Of a stretch of DNA of 64,000 nucleotides, positions 9,191 through 17,587 are shown piece by piece. Below the pieces are notes generated by a model. The model was given only the letters and a program-made list of their open reading frames with translations. It was not told the origin of the DNA and ran no database searches. A program made the position numbers and the translations under genes. This DNA is from Pseudolabrys sp963742345 (GTDB lineage Bacteria > Pseudomonadota > Alphaproteobacteria > Rhizobiales > Xanthobacteraceae): assembly GCA_963742345.1 (NCBI GenBank), contig CAVULO010000005.1, positions 1 through 64,000 of the forward strand, given 5' to 3'. Each line of letters begins with the position of its first letter. The stretch's first letter is position 1.

Positions 9191-9510
9191 TCGCGTTCCG
9201 CGGCCCGAGCATCTCTGGTGCCATGGAACGTTGGGCTCCATCGCGGTTTCTGTCTCAGTGGTGGGAGCGCCTCATGCGGGCTCGGCGTCGGCATTGAGTT
9301 CACGGCACGGTCCGGGGCTCGGTCGGCCGGTTGCCAGGGTGACCGGTGGCTGTGGCTCGAGTGTTGGCCGCAATGGTGACGGGGCTGGCGAACATCAGCC
9401 CCGGTCCGAGCGACCCCAAGAGCGGCAGGTGTTCACTCAGCACGATGACGGCGAGGAGCGCGTTGGGTGGTCCTTGTCTGGGGCCCGCGCCGGTCACGGC
9501 ATGTGCGTGG

Positions 9511-10083
9511 TCATCTCAGTCCCCGGCCCGCGTGCTGGCCGGGACGCAACTCGATGTCGATGGGGAAGGTGGGTGCGTCAAGGGCCTGGCGGACGTGCTG
9601 CACCGCCTGGTTCTCCAGGGTCCGGCGCACATCGGCGATGTCGGCGTAGTCGGCCAGCTCCACCCCCAGAACCAGCCGCTGGCTGGGCTCGGAGCGCAGA
9701 CGTGCGGTCGTGCCGGAGACGCCGCGGATGCCGCGGACCTCATCCTGCACCGCGTCCGTCAGTGCGCCGGCATGAACCGTGGTCAGCCCGTTGCGGTCGT
9801 CCGTGGTCAGGTCCAGCCGCTGCAGGCGGTCTACCCGCAGCTGAGCGAGCAGCCACCGTGCACCCAGGAGAGCGAGCAGCAGGCACGTGGCCGCGACAGC
9901 CCACCAGAACCAGGGCCTGTCGGCGGCGAAGCGGCGCAGCTGCCGGGGCAGGACCGGACTGCTGGCCGGCGCCGCGCCGAACGCTCCCAGGCTGGTCGCG
10001 AGACCGAGGCCGCCAGCCAGCGCAAACAGCAGGCCCAGAAGGAAGAGGACGGCCCGGTTGGCGCCGTCGACGCGCCGGCTCAT
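9511..10083 (-). CDS. AmaP-like alkaline shock membrane anchor
   Basis: 190 residues with two transmembrane helices (VLFLLGLLFALAGGLGLA and WFWWAVAATCLLLALLGARWLL), then a soluble domain with LTTVHAGALTDAVQDEVRGIRGVSG and LVLGVELADYADIADVRRTLEN. This matches the AmaP (alkaline shock response membrane anchor) layout. It would hold Asp23-type proteins at the cytoplasmic membrane. It is the last gene of the Asp23 operon, and its ATG overlaps the previous stop as ATGA. Confidence 0.75.
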   Translation of the reverse strand: MSRRVDGANRAVLFLLGLLFALAGGLGLATSLGAFGAAPASSPVLPRQLRRFAADRPWFWWAVAATCLLLALLGARWLLAQLRVDRLQRLDLTTDDRNGLTTVHAGALTDAVQDEVRGIRGVSGTTARLRSEPSQRLVLGVELADYADIADVRRTLENQAVQHVRQALDAPTFPIDIELRPGQHAGRGLR

Positions 10084-10610
10084 CGGCTTTTGCCCGTCAC
10101 GATGGTGACTCGCGGGCGAAGCCTGTCAGCCAGGCCGAGCTGCTCAAGCTTGGCTGCGACCGTGTCGATCAGCTGCTGGTGGACCTGACCTTCGGTGCGC
10201 GAGGCGGTGTAGGCACGCACCTTCACCGTGCGCCGTCCGGCCCTGACGTTGACGGCGCGAACACCGCTGATGCGGCTGCCCGCCTCGCGCAGGCTGCGCT
10301 CGATCCCGCGACGTGACGCCGTGACCTGCACGCCCTCGATGTTCGAAGGCAGCGTCAGGTTGTGCGGCTTGCCGCGGCGCAGCGCAGCGAGCATCAGGAG
10401 CAGCCCCACCACGACAAGACCGGCCATGGCGGCGCGCACCAGGCCGTCGGTCAGGGTCCGTTGACCAAGCCAGGCGCTCCACTGCGGATGGGGAACCAGC
10501 CACGGCGTGCGACCCAGCTGGGCCAGCACGATCTCGCTAGCGGCCAGCAAGCCGCCCAGCAGCAGCACGAGAGCCAGCAGCGCCGCCAGGATCCGGTTCA
10601 CGACGGTCAT
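10080..10610 (-). CDS. DUF6286-type membrane protein of Asp23 operon
   Basis: 176 residues: two membrane helices (ILAALLALVLLLGGLLAASEIVLA and MAGLVVVGLLLMLAALRR), then a basic soluble domain (SNIEGVQVTASRRGIERSLREAG, VRAVNVRAGRRTVKVRAYTASR, VTIVTGKSR). It shares its topology with the next gene, and both occur together in actinobacterial Asp23 loci. It probably scaffolds the same envelope-stress complex. Overlaps the AmaP-like gene by 4 bases. Confidence 0.7.
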   Translation of the reverse strand: MTVVNRILAALLALVLLLGGLLAASEIVLAQLGRTPWLVPHPQWSAWLGQRTLTDGLVRAAMAGLVVVGLLLMLAALRRGKPHNLTLPSNIEGVQVTASRRGIERSLREAGSRISGVRAVNVRAGRRTVKVRAYTASRTEGQVHQQLIDTVAAKLEQLGLADRLRPRVTIVTGKSR

Positions 10611-10655
10611 CCGTCACTTCCTTGTCGTGCGAAGGATCGGTGGTTCCGGCTGGGA

Positions 10656-11072
10656 TCACCGAACGCGCCGAGGGGCTGCGGCGGGAACGCTCATGCTGAC
10701 GACCTCGATGTCGACCTGCTCGACGCGGACGCCGGTGATTCGGGCGACGTCCTCGCGAACCTGGTCGCGGACGGCGTCGCTGACCGATCGCACCGACGCC
10801 GGCCAGTGAACCGCGATGGTGGCCTCGACCGTGGCGACCTCGCCGTACACCCGCGCGTGCACGTGGGCGCTCTCCTGGGGGCGGGCATCGCCGACGTTCA
10901 CCCCGAGGACCCGGCGTGGCGCGGCCATCGCCGCCTCCACCTGAGACACGGCATGGCCGGCGACCCGTTCCACGATCCGGTCGGCCACGGACAGCGAGCC
11001 GCGCTCGGACGGGTCCCCCGGAACGGGCTGGGATCTGGGCTCCGCCTGGTCGGTCGCCATGGCAGCGGTCAC
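10656..11072 (-). CDS. Asp23/Gls24 family envelope stress protein
   Basis: 138 residues with the Asp23 core: LSVADRIVERVAGHAVSQV near the start, the strand VYGEVATVEATIAVHWPASVRSVSDAVRDQVREDVARITG, and the closing VEQVDIEVVSMSV. Asp23 proteins are abundant cytoplasmic proteins tethered to the membrane through AmaP. Its ATGA start overlaps the stop of the preceding DUF2273-like gene. The two membrane genes follow. Confidence 0.85.
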   Translation of the reverse strand: MTAAMATDQAEPRSQPVPGDPSERGSLSVADRIVERVAGHAVSQVEAAMAAPRRVLGVNVGDARPQESAHVHARVYGEVATVEATIAVHWPASVRSVSDAVRDQVREDVARITGVRVEQVDIEVVSMSVPAAAPRRVR

Positions 11073-11254
11073 CGTGGACCACCGCCGCCGCCGCCAAGGT
11101 AGCTGGTCAGGTCGAGCTGGCCGGAGACGACCTTGCCGACGACGAAGCCGATCACGCCGAGTACGGCGGTGCCGACGAAGGCGTCAAACCCGCCCATGAC
11201 CCAGGCGAGGCCCAGCAGCAAACCGGTGAAGAGACCCACTGTGGTGGGGGGCAT
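11069..11254 (-). CDS. DUF2273-like small membrane protein
   Basis: 61 residues from ATG 11254: two hydrophobic stretches (TVGLFTGLLLGLAWVMGGF and AVLGVIGFVVGKVVSG) and a Gly-rich tail. Small proteins of this shape accompany Asp23 genes in many Gram-positive bacteria. The start is set by the hydrophobic domain; the longer reading to 11446 overlaps the upstream gene. It is coupled to the next gene by a 4-base ATGA overlap. Confidence 0.7.
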   Translation of the reverse strand: MPPTTVGLFTGLLLGLAWVMGGFDAFVGTAVLGVIGFVVGKVVSGQLDLTSYLGGGGGGPR

Positions 11255-11291
11255 GGCACAACCTCCGTGTTCAGGATGGACAAGCGGACGC

Positions 11292-11582
11292 TCAGCGCAT
11301 CCGGCGGGTGGGGAACCGCCGATGTCGGTGCGGCGGAAGCCACGCAAACCAGCGGGCGCACCCTCTCGGCCGCCGGACGAAGGTGACCTCCGGCCCGGCC
11401 GTACCCGCACCGGCCCGAGGGGGCGCGGGGACGGTGTGGTCGCCACCCAGCCCCGTCGCGTCAGATTCCAGCCCTTGCCACGCCAGGATGAACGCGGCGG
11501 GGTCTCCGCCGAGGTCGGGGTGGTGCGCCCGCGCGACGGCTCTGCGCCGACGGCGAAGTTCCGGCTCCGTCGATGCCGTCAC
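11292..11582 (-). CDS. Small J-domain-like protein in Asp23 operon
   Basis: 96 residues. The N-terminus, ELRRRRRAVARAHHPDLGGDPAAF, matches helix II, the HPD loop and the start of helix III of a J domain (compare the DnaJ motif KKLAMKYHPDRN). The rest is Pro/Arg-rich without a recognised fold. If the HPD loop is functional, the protein could call an Hsp70 to the envelope-stress complex. The ATG overlaps the previous stop as ATGA, so it is an integral operon member. No zinc-finger or C-terminal DnaJ domains are present. Confidence 0.6.
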   Translation of the reverse strand: MTASTEPELRRRRRAVARAHHPDLGGDPAAFILAWQGLESDATGLGGDHTVPAPPRAGAGTAGPEVTFVRRPRGCARWFAWLPPHRHRRFPTRRMR

Positions 11583-11914
11583 GCCGGCTCCTGGGACAGC
11601 TGCGCGGCACTGCGTTTACCGGGCGGCGCAACATCGGCAATGTGGACATCGACGGCGCGACCCGCAGCCAGCGAGGCGACAGCCGAGCGTACCTGCGAGG
11701 CCACCGAATGGACCGGGATCCCGGCCGCGGCTACAACGGCCACCTCAACGACCGTGTCGTCGACGCGAACACCGCCGACCCGGCGCCCCGGGAGGAAGGT
11801 CGCCACGTAGCGCGGCCCGCCGGGATGCAGCGACACCACCGCCGGGCAGGCCAACACCGCCGCCGCGAGCAGGTCCACCTCGGTGCCGGCCGCCGACCGG
11901 CGCACCTGGCTCAC
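11579..11914 (-). CDS. Short Asp23-like protein
   Basis: 111 residues lacking clear sequence motifs but with an Asp23-like alternation (VRVDDTVVEVAVVAAAGIPVHSVASQVRSAVASLAAGRAVDVHIADV). That resembles the central strand, helix and strand of Asp23/Gls24. It overlaps its neighbours by 4 bases on both sides, which shows it is translated as part of the operon. It may be a divergent subunit of the same assembly. Confidence 0.6.
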   Translation of the reverse strand: MSQVRRSAAGTEVDLLAAAVLACPAVVSLHPGGPRYVATFLPGRRVGGVRVDDTVVEVAVVAAAGIPVHSVASQVRSAVASLAAGRAVDVHIADVAPPGKRSAAQLSQEPA

Positions 11915-12384
11915 TGGACCCGCGCCGGCTCCGGTTGCGACTGGTCTTCATCGCTGGGCAGGTGAATGTCGTTGACCGAGATGTTGACCTCGGTGACCTC
12001 CAGTCCCGTCATGCCCTCCACCGAGCTGATGACGTTGCGGCGCACCGCCCGCGCAAGCTCAGCGATCGACACGCCGTACTCGGTGACGAGGTCGAGGTCG
12101 ATCGCGGCTTGACGCTCGCCGACCTCGACCGAGACACCCTGGCCGGTGGCCTGCGAGGAGCCGGGAATCCGCTCGCGCAGCGCACCGAGGGTGCGGGCGG
12201 CGCCGCCGCCAAGGGCGTGCACCCCAGAGACCTCGCGCGCGGCGAGGCTGGCGATCTTCTGGACCACGCCGTCAGCGATGGTGGTCCGACCCTCGCTGGT
12301 CTGCAGTGCCGACGGGGCGGCCTGCTGCACCGTCGATGACGACGGGGAGCTGGATTGGCTGGTGTCGCTGGACTGGCTGCTCAT
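11911..12384 (-). CDS. Asp23/Gls24 family envelope stress protein
   Basis: 157 residues, the first gene of the seven-gene envelope operon. After a Ser/Gln-rich leader of about 33 residues it shows the full family signature: TTIADGVVQKIASLAAREVSGVHALGGG, then AAIDLDLVTEYGVSIAELARAVRRNVISSVEGMTGLEVTEVNISVNDIHLP. It is divergent from a sigma factor gene, which suggests joint stress control. Confidence 0.9.
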   Translation of the reverse strand: MSSQSSDTSQSSSPSSSTVQQAAPSALQTSEGRTTIADGVVQKIASLAAREVSGVHALGGGAARTLGALRERIPGSSQATGQGVSVEVGERQAAIDLDLVTEYGVSIAELARAVRRNVISSVEGMTGLEVTEVNISVNDIHLPSDEDQSQPEPARVQ

Positions 12385-12481
12385 GAGCGGGACTCCTTCG
12401 TGCGGGATGGCGGGCCGGAGGAGTTGGCCCGATGATGGCCGGAGGCGACTGCGTTAGCGACTCACACCACTTGGACACGCC

Positions 12482-13117
12482 TTGGGGCGAAGCGTTACAC
12501 CACACGCGGGCCATCTGGCGGCCCCCGCCTCGCCCGTGGCTCTGGCGGCGGTGCGGCTCGGGAGCGACTTCGACGGTGACGTCGACGTCACGGTCCAGGC
12601 CGGCTGGGTGGAGCTTGCCCGAACCGGGGATGAGGAAGCATTCACCGCGTTGGTCCGCGCCCACCAGTCCTGCCTGTACGCCGTCGCACTACGGCTGACC
12701 GGCAAACCCGACGACGCCCAGGACGTGGTGCAGGACGCGTTCCTGCAGGCGTGGCAAGGGCTGCCCATGTTCCGTGGCGACGCACAGTTCTCCACCTGGA
12801 TCACCCGCATCGTGATCAACCGCTGTCACAACCTGCGGCGGGGTACTCGGCCGACCGAGCCGCTTTGGGGTGACGACGGTGCACCGACCGTGCCACCAGC
12901 CGATGCCGTGGTCATCGCCAGCCAGCGCTGGCAGGCCGCGCAAGCCGCGCTGCTGGACCTACCCTTCGACCAGCGCGCCGCGCTGGTGCTGAACACGTTT
13001 GCCGGGTACACGCACGCCGAGACCGGGCGAATTCTGGGAGTCACCGAGTCGGCGGCCAAGGTCCGGGTGCACCGGGCTCGTAAGACGCTCTTGGCGCGAA
13101 TGCAGGACTGGAGGTGA
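12482..13117 (+). CDS. ECF-type RNA polymerase sigma factor
   Basis: Sigma-70 region 2 is at residues about 45-105 (EEAFTALVRAHQSCLYAVALRLTGKPDDAQDVVQDAFLQAWQ, FSTWITRIVINRC). Region 4 is at about 145-205 (LLDLPFDQRAALVLNTFAGYTHAETGRILGVTESAAKVRVHRARKTL). No region 1 or 3, so ECF type. The start is uncertain: the first 40 residues are not conserved, and GTG codons closer to the domain are possible. Gene order suggests that it drives or responds to the divergent Asp23 operon. Confidence 0.85.
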   Translation: MGRSVTPHAGHLAAPASPVALAAVRLGSDFDGDVDVTVQAGWVELARTGDEEAFTALVRAHQSCLYAVALRLTGKPDDAQDVVQDAFLQAWQGLPMFRGDAQFSTWITRIVINRCHNLRRGTRPTEPLWGDDGAPTVPPADAVVIASQRWQAAQAALLDLPFDQRAALVLNTFAGYTHAETGRILGVTESAAKVRVHRARKTLLARMQDWR

Positions 13118-13122
13118 CGCCC

Positions 13123-13233
13123 GTGGCAACCCAAGCCGACGCCGGGGACCGCCTGCCGCGTGGGGTGCGCGTCGACGAGCTGCCGAATCAGGTCGCCGAC
13201 CACGCCGTCGCTGACGTCCGCCCTCGTCTCTGA
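13123..13233 (+). CDS. Small ORF coupled to sigma factor gene
   Basis: A 36-codon GTG-started frame whose GGAGG ribosome site (13110-13114) overlaps the end of the sigma factor gene, with 8 bases to the GTG. The product contains RGVRVDELPNQVADHAVAD, like the opening of small proteins that often follow sigma factors in Asp23 loci. It may be a truncated regulator of the sigma factor. Too short to identify. Confidence 0.4.
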   Translation: MATQADAGDRLPRGVRVDELPNQVADHAVADVRPRL

Positions 13234-13434
13234 TCGTGCTCCTGAACAGGCTGCCGGTGGAGAAGTGGTGGATCAGGTGGTCGATGCCGCTGATGATGTT
13301 GCGGGGTCGATCGAGCTGATGACGTCGGCGAGGGCTTCTCCCCACCGTGCCGCGCGCCGGCGCTGAAGTCGTACGTCGGGGGGTGCCGGCCCGACCGGCT
13401 GACACCACCGCGGCGGCGCGGCTAGCGTGCCGGG

Positions 13435-13950
13435 ATGACCGAGCAGCCCGCGGATGACGTCCGCCGCCCGAAAGGTGTCACTCCGGCGGCCGCCTCGTAC
13501 GCCGTATCTGCTCCGGAGCACGCAGACCGAGGCCGCTGGGAGGAGCTCTACCGGGCGTACGCCGACTTCTACCGCGAGCCGGTGACCGCCGAGCAGCTGG
13601 ACCGCGTGTGGTCGTGGGTCATGGACCCGACCCACGACGTCAACGCGCTGCTGGTCAGGGACGCCGCCGGCCGCGCGGTGGGGCTGGCTCACTACCGCCC
13701 CTACTTCCGGCCGCTCGCGGCGACCGTCGCCGGGCACCTCGATGACCTGTTCGTCGAGCCCGCCGCGCGGGGCACCGGCGCGGTCGACGCGCTGTTCGCG
13801 GCCCTGCGCGCCGTCGCCCGGCAGCGGGGCTGGGGCAAGATCCGGTGGATCACCGCCGACGACAACCATCGCGCCCGCAGCAAGTACGACCAGGTCGCCG
13901 AGCGCACCATGTGGGTGGTCTACGACATGCCGGTGCCGACCGAGGCGTGA
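13435..13950 (+). CDS. GNAT family N-acetyltransferase
   Basis: 171 residues. The GNAT fold is visible in AGRAVGLAHYRPYF, LDDLFVEPAARGTGAVDALFAALRAVARQRGWGKIRWIT (the acetyl-CoA pyrophosphate loop RGTGA) and DNHRARSKYDQVAERTMWVVYDM. The substrate is unknown. It stands alone between a non-coding stretch and a hairpin. Confidence 0.88.
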   Translation: MTEQPADDVRRPKGVTPAAASYAVSAPEHADRGRWEELYRAYADFYREPVTAEQLDRVWSWVMDPTHDVNALLVRDAAGRAVGLAHYRPYFRPLAATVAGHLDDLFVEPAARGTGAVDALFAALRAVARQRGWGKIRWITADDNHRARSKYDQVAERTMWVVYDMPVPTEA

Positions 13951-14191
13951 GGAGCCGACGGGGTTCGGGGAGGGTCGGTCGCTGCGGGAAGCGCCGGTCA
14001 CGCTGGCTGGCCGGACGTGGAAGGCCGGCTCCTGTTCGCGGTCTTCCCCTCGTACTGCCCGCATCGGTGTCGCGCCGCGAGGACTATGGCTCCAACGGTG
14101 GGTCCCGCGTAGGGTGTGAGCCATCGGCCCCTTTGACAGCCAAGACCCTCAACGCTCGTGACCTGAGCTCGGGTCCGCATGGACCGATAGA

Positions 14192-14224
14192 GGCCCCGGC
14201 GCAGGCCGCCTGCACGCCGGGGCC
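14192..14224. terminator. Hairpin between convergent genes
   Basis: An almost continuous stem: 14192-14205 pairs with 14209-14224 (GGCCCCGGC then GCAGG, loop CCG, CCTGC, one bulged A, CGCCGGGGCC). It lies between the converging GNAT and NTF2-like genes and can serve both. The rest of 13951-14362 shows no gene. Confidence 0.7.
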
Positions 14225-14362
14225 CCGCCACGCGCGGAGGACCGGCGGGCTCCATGTCCCCGCGTCGCCACAACGCCGCGGGGCTTGTCCAGCCTTCGCA
14301 CCCCGCCCGTCCTGTCATTGGCCGCGCAACGCATGCAGGAGGAGTGCTGTCGCGCGTTCCGC

Positions 14363-14989
14363 CTATCGACGCCGGGCAGGGGACTTCCGCAGGACCATCT
14401 CGTCGAAGGAAGGCAGCGGCTTGATGAACGGCGCGAGCAGCTTCCCGGCCTCCTCGGTCGTGGTCACGTCGGCCGGGTCCATCTTGGTGACCTCGGCCCG
14501 ATCCGGGTCCGGTTCCCAGACGTCCTCGCCGACGAGCCGGCCGCGGTCGTCGTAGGACCAGACCATCTCCTCGACGGACTTGTAGACGTAGTAGGCGTCC
14601 GGGTCGTCGACGTCGTTGCCATTCGCGATGAGCGTCCGTCCGAGGATCTGCTGAGAGGCCATCGCCACGCTGGCGATGAACGTGTCGCAGACGGCAAGCT
14701 GCTCGTTCTCGGCGTAGAAGATCGACTGGTGCGTCTTGGCCCACATCGAGTAGAGGCCCTTGACCTGGTCCTGGCCCTCGAGCCTGGTCGTGGTTCCGAG
14801 CGCGTTGAAGCGGTAGACCGGCTTCTCCACCATCATGTCCGGGCTGAAGATCTCCTCATAGCGTCCACCGATCTCGAGATACCGGTGCCGGTGGTAGGCG
14901 GTCAGCATGAAACTGTGCCGCGGGTTCTCGGTGGTCCTGAGGAGTCGTTCGACCGCGTCGTTGGTCTTGGTGATGTCGAGCTTTGCCAT
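14363..14989 (-). CDS. NTF2/SnoaL-like fold protein, function unknown
   Basis: 208 residues. The first half resembles SnoaL/NTF2-like proteins (a helix pair, SFMLTAYHRHRYLEIGGRYEEIFSPDMMVEKPVYRFN, then GQDQVKGLYSMWAKTHQSIF and YKSVEEMVWSYDDRGRLVGEDVWEP). The family includes isomerases, hydratases and small ligand-binding proteins; no catalytic set can be assigned. The gene is divergent from the ABC exporter operon across a 473-base gap. That gap contains hairpins at 15329-15366 and no other gene. Confidence 0.55.
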   Translation of the reverse strand: MAKLDITKTNDAVERLLRTTENPRHSFMLTAYHRHRYLEIGGRYEEIFSPDMMVEKPVYRFNALGTTTRLEGQDQVKGLYSMWAKTHQSIFYAENEQLAVCDTFIASVAMASQQILGRTLIANGNDVDDPDAYYVYKSVEEMVWSYDDRGRLVGEDVWEPDPDRAEVTKMDPADVTTTEEAGKLLAPFIKPLPSFDEMVLRKSPARRR

Positions 14990-15328
14990 CGGATGCGCTC
15001 CCCGTCTCGGTCGGTCCTGACGGACCTGGACCCACGCAACGCGAGGCGTCCCGCCCGTGCATCACCCCTTCCGGGTGACGCACGCGTGCTGGCAACGGCC
15101 AACGATGAGCCGGGGCTCCCGTGCCCCACCGCGGGCGCCCCACGGGGCAGGTCGGCCGGGGCGGCGGAGTCACCGGTCTCGTCCAGTCCGATCTCGACGA
15201 CCGGCCGGCGACCCTGTACGCGCCACGTGGTCGGCTCCAGTTCCTGTCGACGAGCGACTTCGCGGCCCGAAAACATTCGGGCCAGCGAGCGTTCAGTCCC
15301 TGTTGTCTCAGTCTGCGCACAGGTAGAT

Positions 15329-15366
15329 CAGGCAACCTCAGGGTGCCTGCCGCTTCGGTGGGCACC
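15329..15366 (+). promoter_or_regulatory. Overlapping hairpins in ABC operon leader
   Basis: A 21-base palindrome with one mismatch pair (15329-15349, ends CAGGCA/TGCCTG) overlaps a second stem (15342-15351 with 15357-15366, 10 pairs including two G-U, loop GCTTC). The two cannot form together. Lying about 100 bases before the ABC gene, the first could be an operator and the pair could form an RNA switch. Function not proven. Confidence 0.4.
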
Positions 15367-15462
15367 GTGCCGTTCGGGGACCGAGCAGTCCGACCTTTCT
15401 CTGGGGTCCTTTGGGCTGCCCGGTCCTTCGGTTCAGAACACCTGACGAAGAAAGAGCTGCCC

Positions 15463-16413
15463 ATGATCGAGGCCCGGGGTCTCACGAAGCGTTACGGCCA
15501 GAAGACGGCCGTTGACGACCTGACGTTCACGGTGAAGCCGGGGGTGGTCACTGGGTTCCTCGGCCCGAACGGGGCCGGCAAATCCACCACCATGCGGATG
15601 ATCCTGGGCCTGGACGCCCCCACCGCTGGGACTGTGCGCGTCAACGGCAAGGCGTACCGGGAGCACACAGCCCCGCTGCACCAGGTCGGCGCCCTGCTGG
15701 AGGCTCGCTCGATCCACCCGGGCCGCAGCGCGTTCAACCATCTGCTGGCCCTGGCGCAGACCGCAGGTATCTCGCGGGCGCGGGTCGACGAGGTGGTGGA
15801 CCTGGTCGGGCTGCGCGAGGTTTCCAGGAAGCGGGCGGGCGGCTTCTCCCTCGGGATGGGGCAGCGGCTGGGGATCGCCTCGGCGCTGCTGGGTGACCCG
15901 CAGACCGTCATCCTGGACGAGCCGGTGAACGGACTGGATCCCGATGGCATCCGCTGGATCCGCAACCTGCTGAAGGCGCTGGCGGCCGAAGGGCGGACGG
16001 TGTTCGTGTCCTCCCACCTCATGAGCGAGATGGCGCAGACGGCCGAGCACCTGATCGTCGTCGGACGCGGGAAGCTGATCGCCGACACCAGCGTGAAGGA
16101 CTTCATCGCCCGCTCCTCCGGCAACCGGGTGCGAGTGCGCACCACCGACCCGCTTGCCCTTGCGGCCGTACTCGCAGGCCCCGAGGTGAGCATCGAGACC
16201 ACAGAAGGCGATGCGCTGGAGGTGAGCGGTCTGAGCACAGACCAGATCGGACTCGCGGCCGGCGGCGCCGGCATCACCCTGCTCGAGCTGTCCGCCCAGC
16301 AGACGTCGCTGGAGGAGGCCTTCATGGACCTGACCAAGGACGCCGTCGAGTATCACGGTGCCACGACCACTGAGGGCGGCAGCGCGCTCGAGACCGCCGG
16401 AGCGAACCGATGA
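15463..16413 (+). CDS. ABC transporter ATP-binding protein (DrrA/CcmA type)
   Basis: 316 residues from ATG 15463 (MIEARGLTKRYG). Walker A is GPNGAGKST at residues 34-42, the signature region is FSLGMGQRLGIA, Walker B with the D-loop is VILDEPVNGLDPDG, and the switch His is in VFVSSHLMSEM. The C-terminal domain after residue 215 is the DUF4162-like part of drug and antibiotic exporters. The longer reading from 15121 runs through the leader hairpins and is rejected. It is coupled to the permease gene by an ATGA overlap. Confidence 0.92.
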   Translation: MIEARGLTKRYGQKTAVDDLTFTVKPGVVTGFLGPNGAGKSTTMRMILGLDAPTAGTVRVNGKAYREHTAPLHQVGALLEARSIHPGRSAFNHLLALAQTAGISRARVDEVVDLVGLREVSRKRAGGFSLGMGQRLGIASALLGDPQTVILDEPVNGLDPDGIRWIRNLLKALAAEGRTVFVSSHLMSEMAQTAEHLIVVGRGKLIADTSVKDFIARSSGNRVRVRTTDPLALAAVLAGPEVSIETTEGDALEVSGLSTDQIGLAAGGAGITLLELSAQQTSLEEAFMDLTKDAVEYHGATTTEGGSALETAGANR

Positions 16414-17243
16414 GCACCGCAACCACCAGCAGCACCACGCTGCGTCCGCGCACCTCGCCTCAGAAGAAGGTCACTCAGGCGCGGGTTGTCCTGTCCGAGT
16501 GGACCAAGCTGCGCTCCCTGCGCTCGACGATCTTCTCCATGCTCGCCGCCGTCGTGTTCATCGTCGGGCTGTCCATCCTGGTGCCGTCGGTGACCGTCGC
16601 GCACTGGCCGCCGCACGACCCCGGTGAGGCGGCAGCCTTCGACCCCACGTCGCGCAGCCTGGCCGGTATCTTTCTGGCGCAGCTGGCCATTGGTGTCCTG
16701 GGCGTCCTGCTCATCACCGGTGAGTACGCCACCGGGATGATCCGGGCCACGCTCGCGGCCGTCCCGTCCCGGCTGCCCGTTCTGTGGGCCAAGGCCGCCG
16801 TGTTCGCCATCGTGACCCTGGTGCTGACCGTTCCCTCGGTGCTCGGCGCATTCCTGATCGGGCAGTCGATCCTGAAGGCCAAGCACCTGCAGACCGGGTT
16901 GGGCGACCCGGGCGTCCTGCGCGCCGTGCTCGGGGCCGCGTTGTACCTGACCGTCATCGGTCTGCTCGGGCTGGGCCTCGGCGCCCTGCTGCGGAACACG
17001 GCCGGCGGGATCTCCGCACTGTTCGGTGTGCTGTTCGTCCTGCCAATCATCGTCCGGTTCCTGCCGGCATCCTGGGCCGACCCGATCGACAAGTACCTGC
17101 CCAGCACGGCCGGGGAAGCCATCACCCACGTGCACACCGCCCCCGGAGCGTTGGCCCCGTGGACCGGCTTCGGTCTCTTCTGCGGGTACGCCGCCTTCAT
17201 CCTGGCCCTGGCCGCGATCCGTCTGCGTCGACGCGACGCCTGA
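16410..17243 (+). CDS. ABC transporter permease (ABC-2 type)
   Basis: 277 residues with about six transmembrane helices (TIFSMLAAVVFIVGLSILVPSV, IFLAQLAIGVLGVLLITGEYATGMIR, AAVFAIVTLVLTVPSVLGAFLIG, ALYLTVIGLLGLGLGALLRNTAGGI, and a last helix FGLFCGYAAFILALAAIRL). The ITGEYATGMIRATLAAVPSR segment is typical of ABC-2 permeases. It is the partner of the preceding ATPase; together they form an exporter of unknown substrate. Confidence 0.9.
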   Translation: MSTATTSSTTLRPRTSPQKKVTQARVVLSEWTKLRSLRSTIFSMLAAVVFIVGLSILVPSVTVAHWPPHDPGEAAAFDPTSRSLAGIFLAQLAIGVLGVLLITGEYATGMIRATLAAVPSRLPVLWAKAAVFAIVTLVLTVPSVLGAFLIGQSILKAKHLQTGLGDPGVLRAVLGAALYLTVIGLLGLGLGALLRNTAGGISALFGVLFVLPIIVRFLPASWADPIDKYLPSTAGEAITHVHTAPGALAPWTGFGLFCGYAAFILALAAIRLRRRDA

Positions 17244-17262
17244 CCCCCTCCGGCACACTCGA

Positions 17263-17294
17263 GCAGGCCCCCTCCCTCACGGGCGGGGGCCTGC
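17263..17294 (+). terminator. Hairpin terminator after ABC operon
   Basis: 10-base perfect arms GCAGGCCCCC (17263-17272) and GGGGGCCTGC (17285-17294), 20 bases after the permease stop. The remaining bases to 17587 contain no gene. Confidence 0.8.
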
Positions 17295-17587
17295 CTCGTT
17301 CCGTCGTCCCCCCGAAGGCTCCCGAGGATCATCCCGGCGGGCCTTTGCTTGATCGCACACCTGCGGGCCTGCCGACCGGCGGCGACCACCGTCGCAACCA
17401 ACGTGTTCCGTCATCAAAAACGGCAAACAAAACCAGGCAATTGGTGACGGCCACGTCGGTCGTCACAGAGCTCTGCGGCTCATCGCGGCGGTAAGACGCT
17501 GGCTGGCGAGTGGCCGGAGCGACGACGGGTGGCCTGGCGAAGTCTGACCTCGTGCAGGGGCCCGCACGGGTCAGTCGCCGGGTGCGG

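Noticed and set aside
9177..10316. 379-codon plus-strand frame antisense to the AmaP-like genes
   Set aside because: Low-complexity Arg/Gly/Ser composition; the minus strand carries family motifs and coupled starts.
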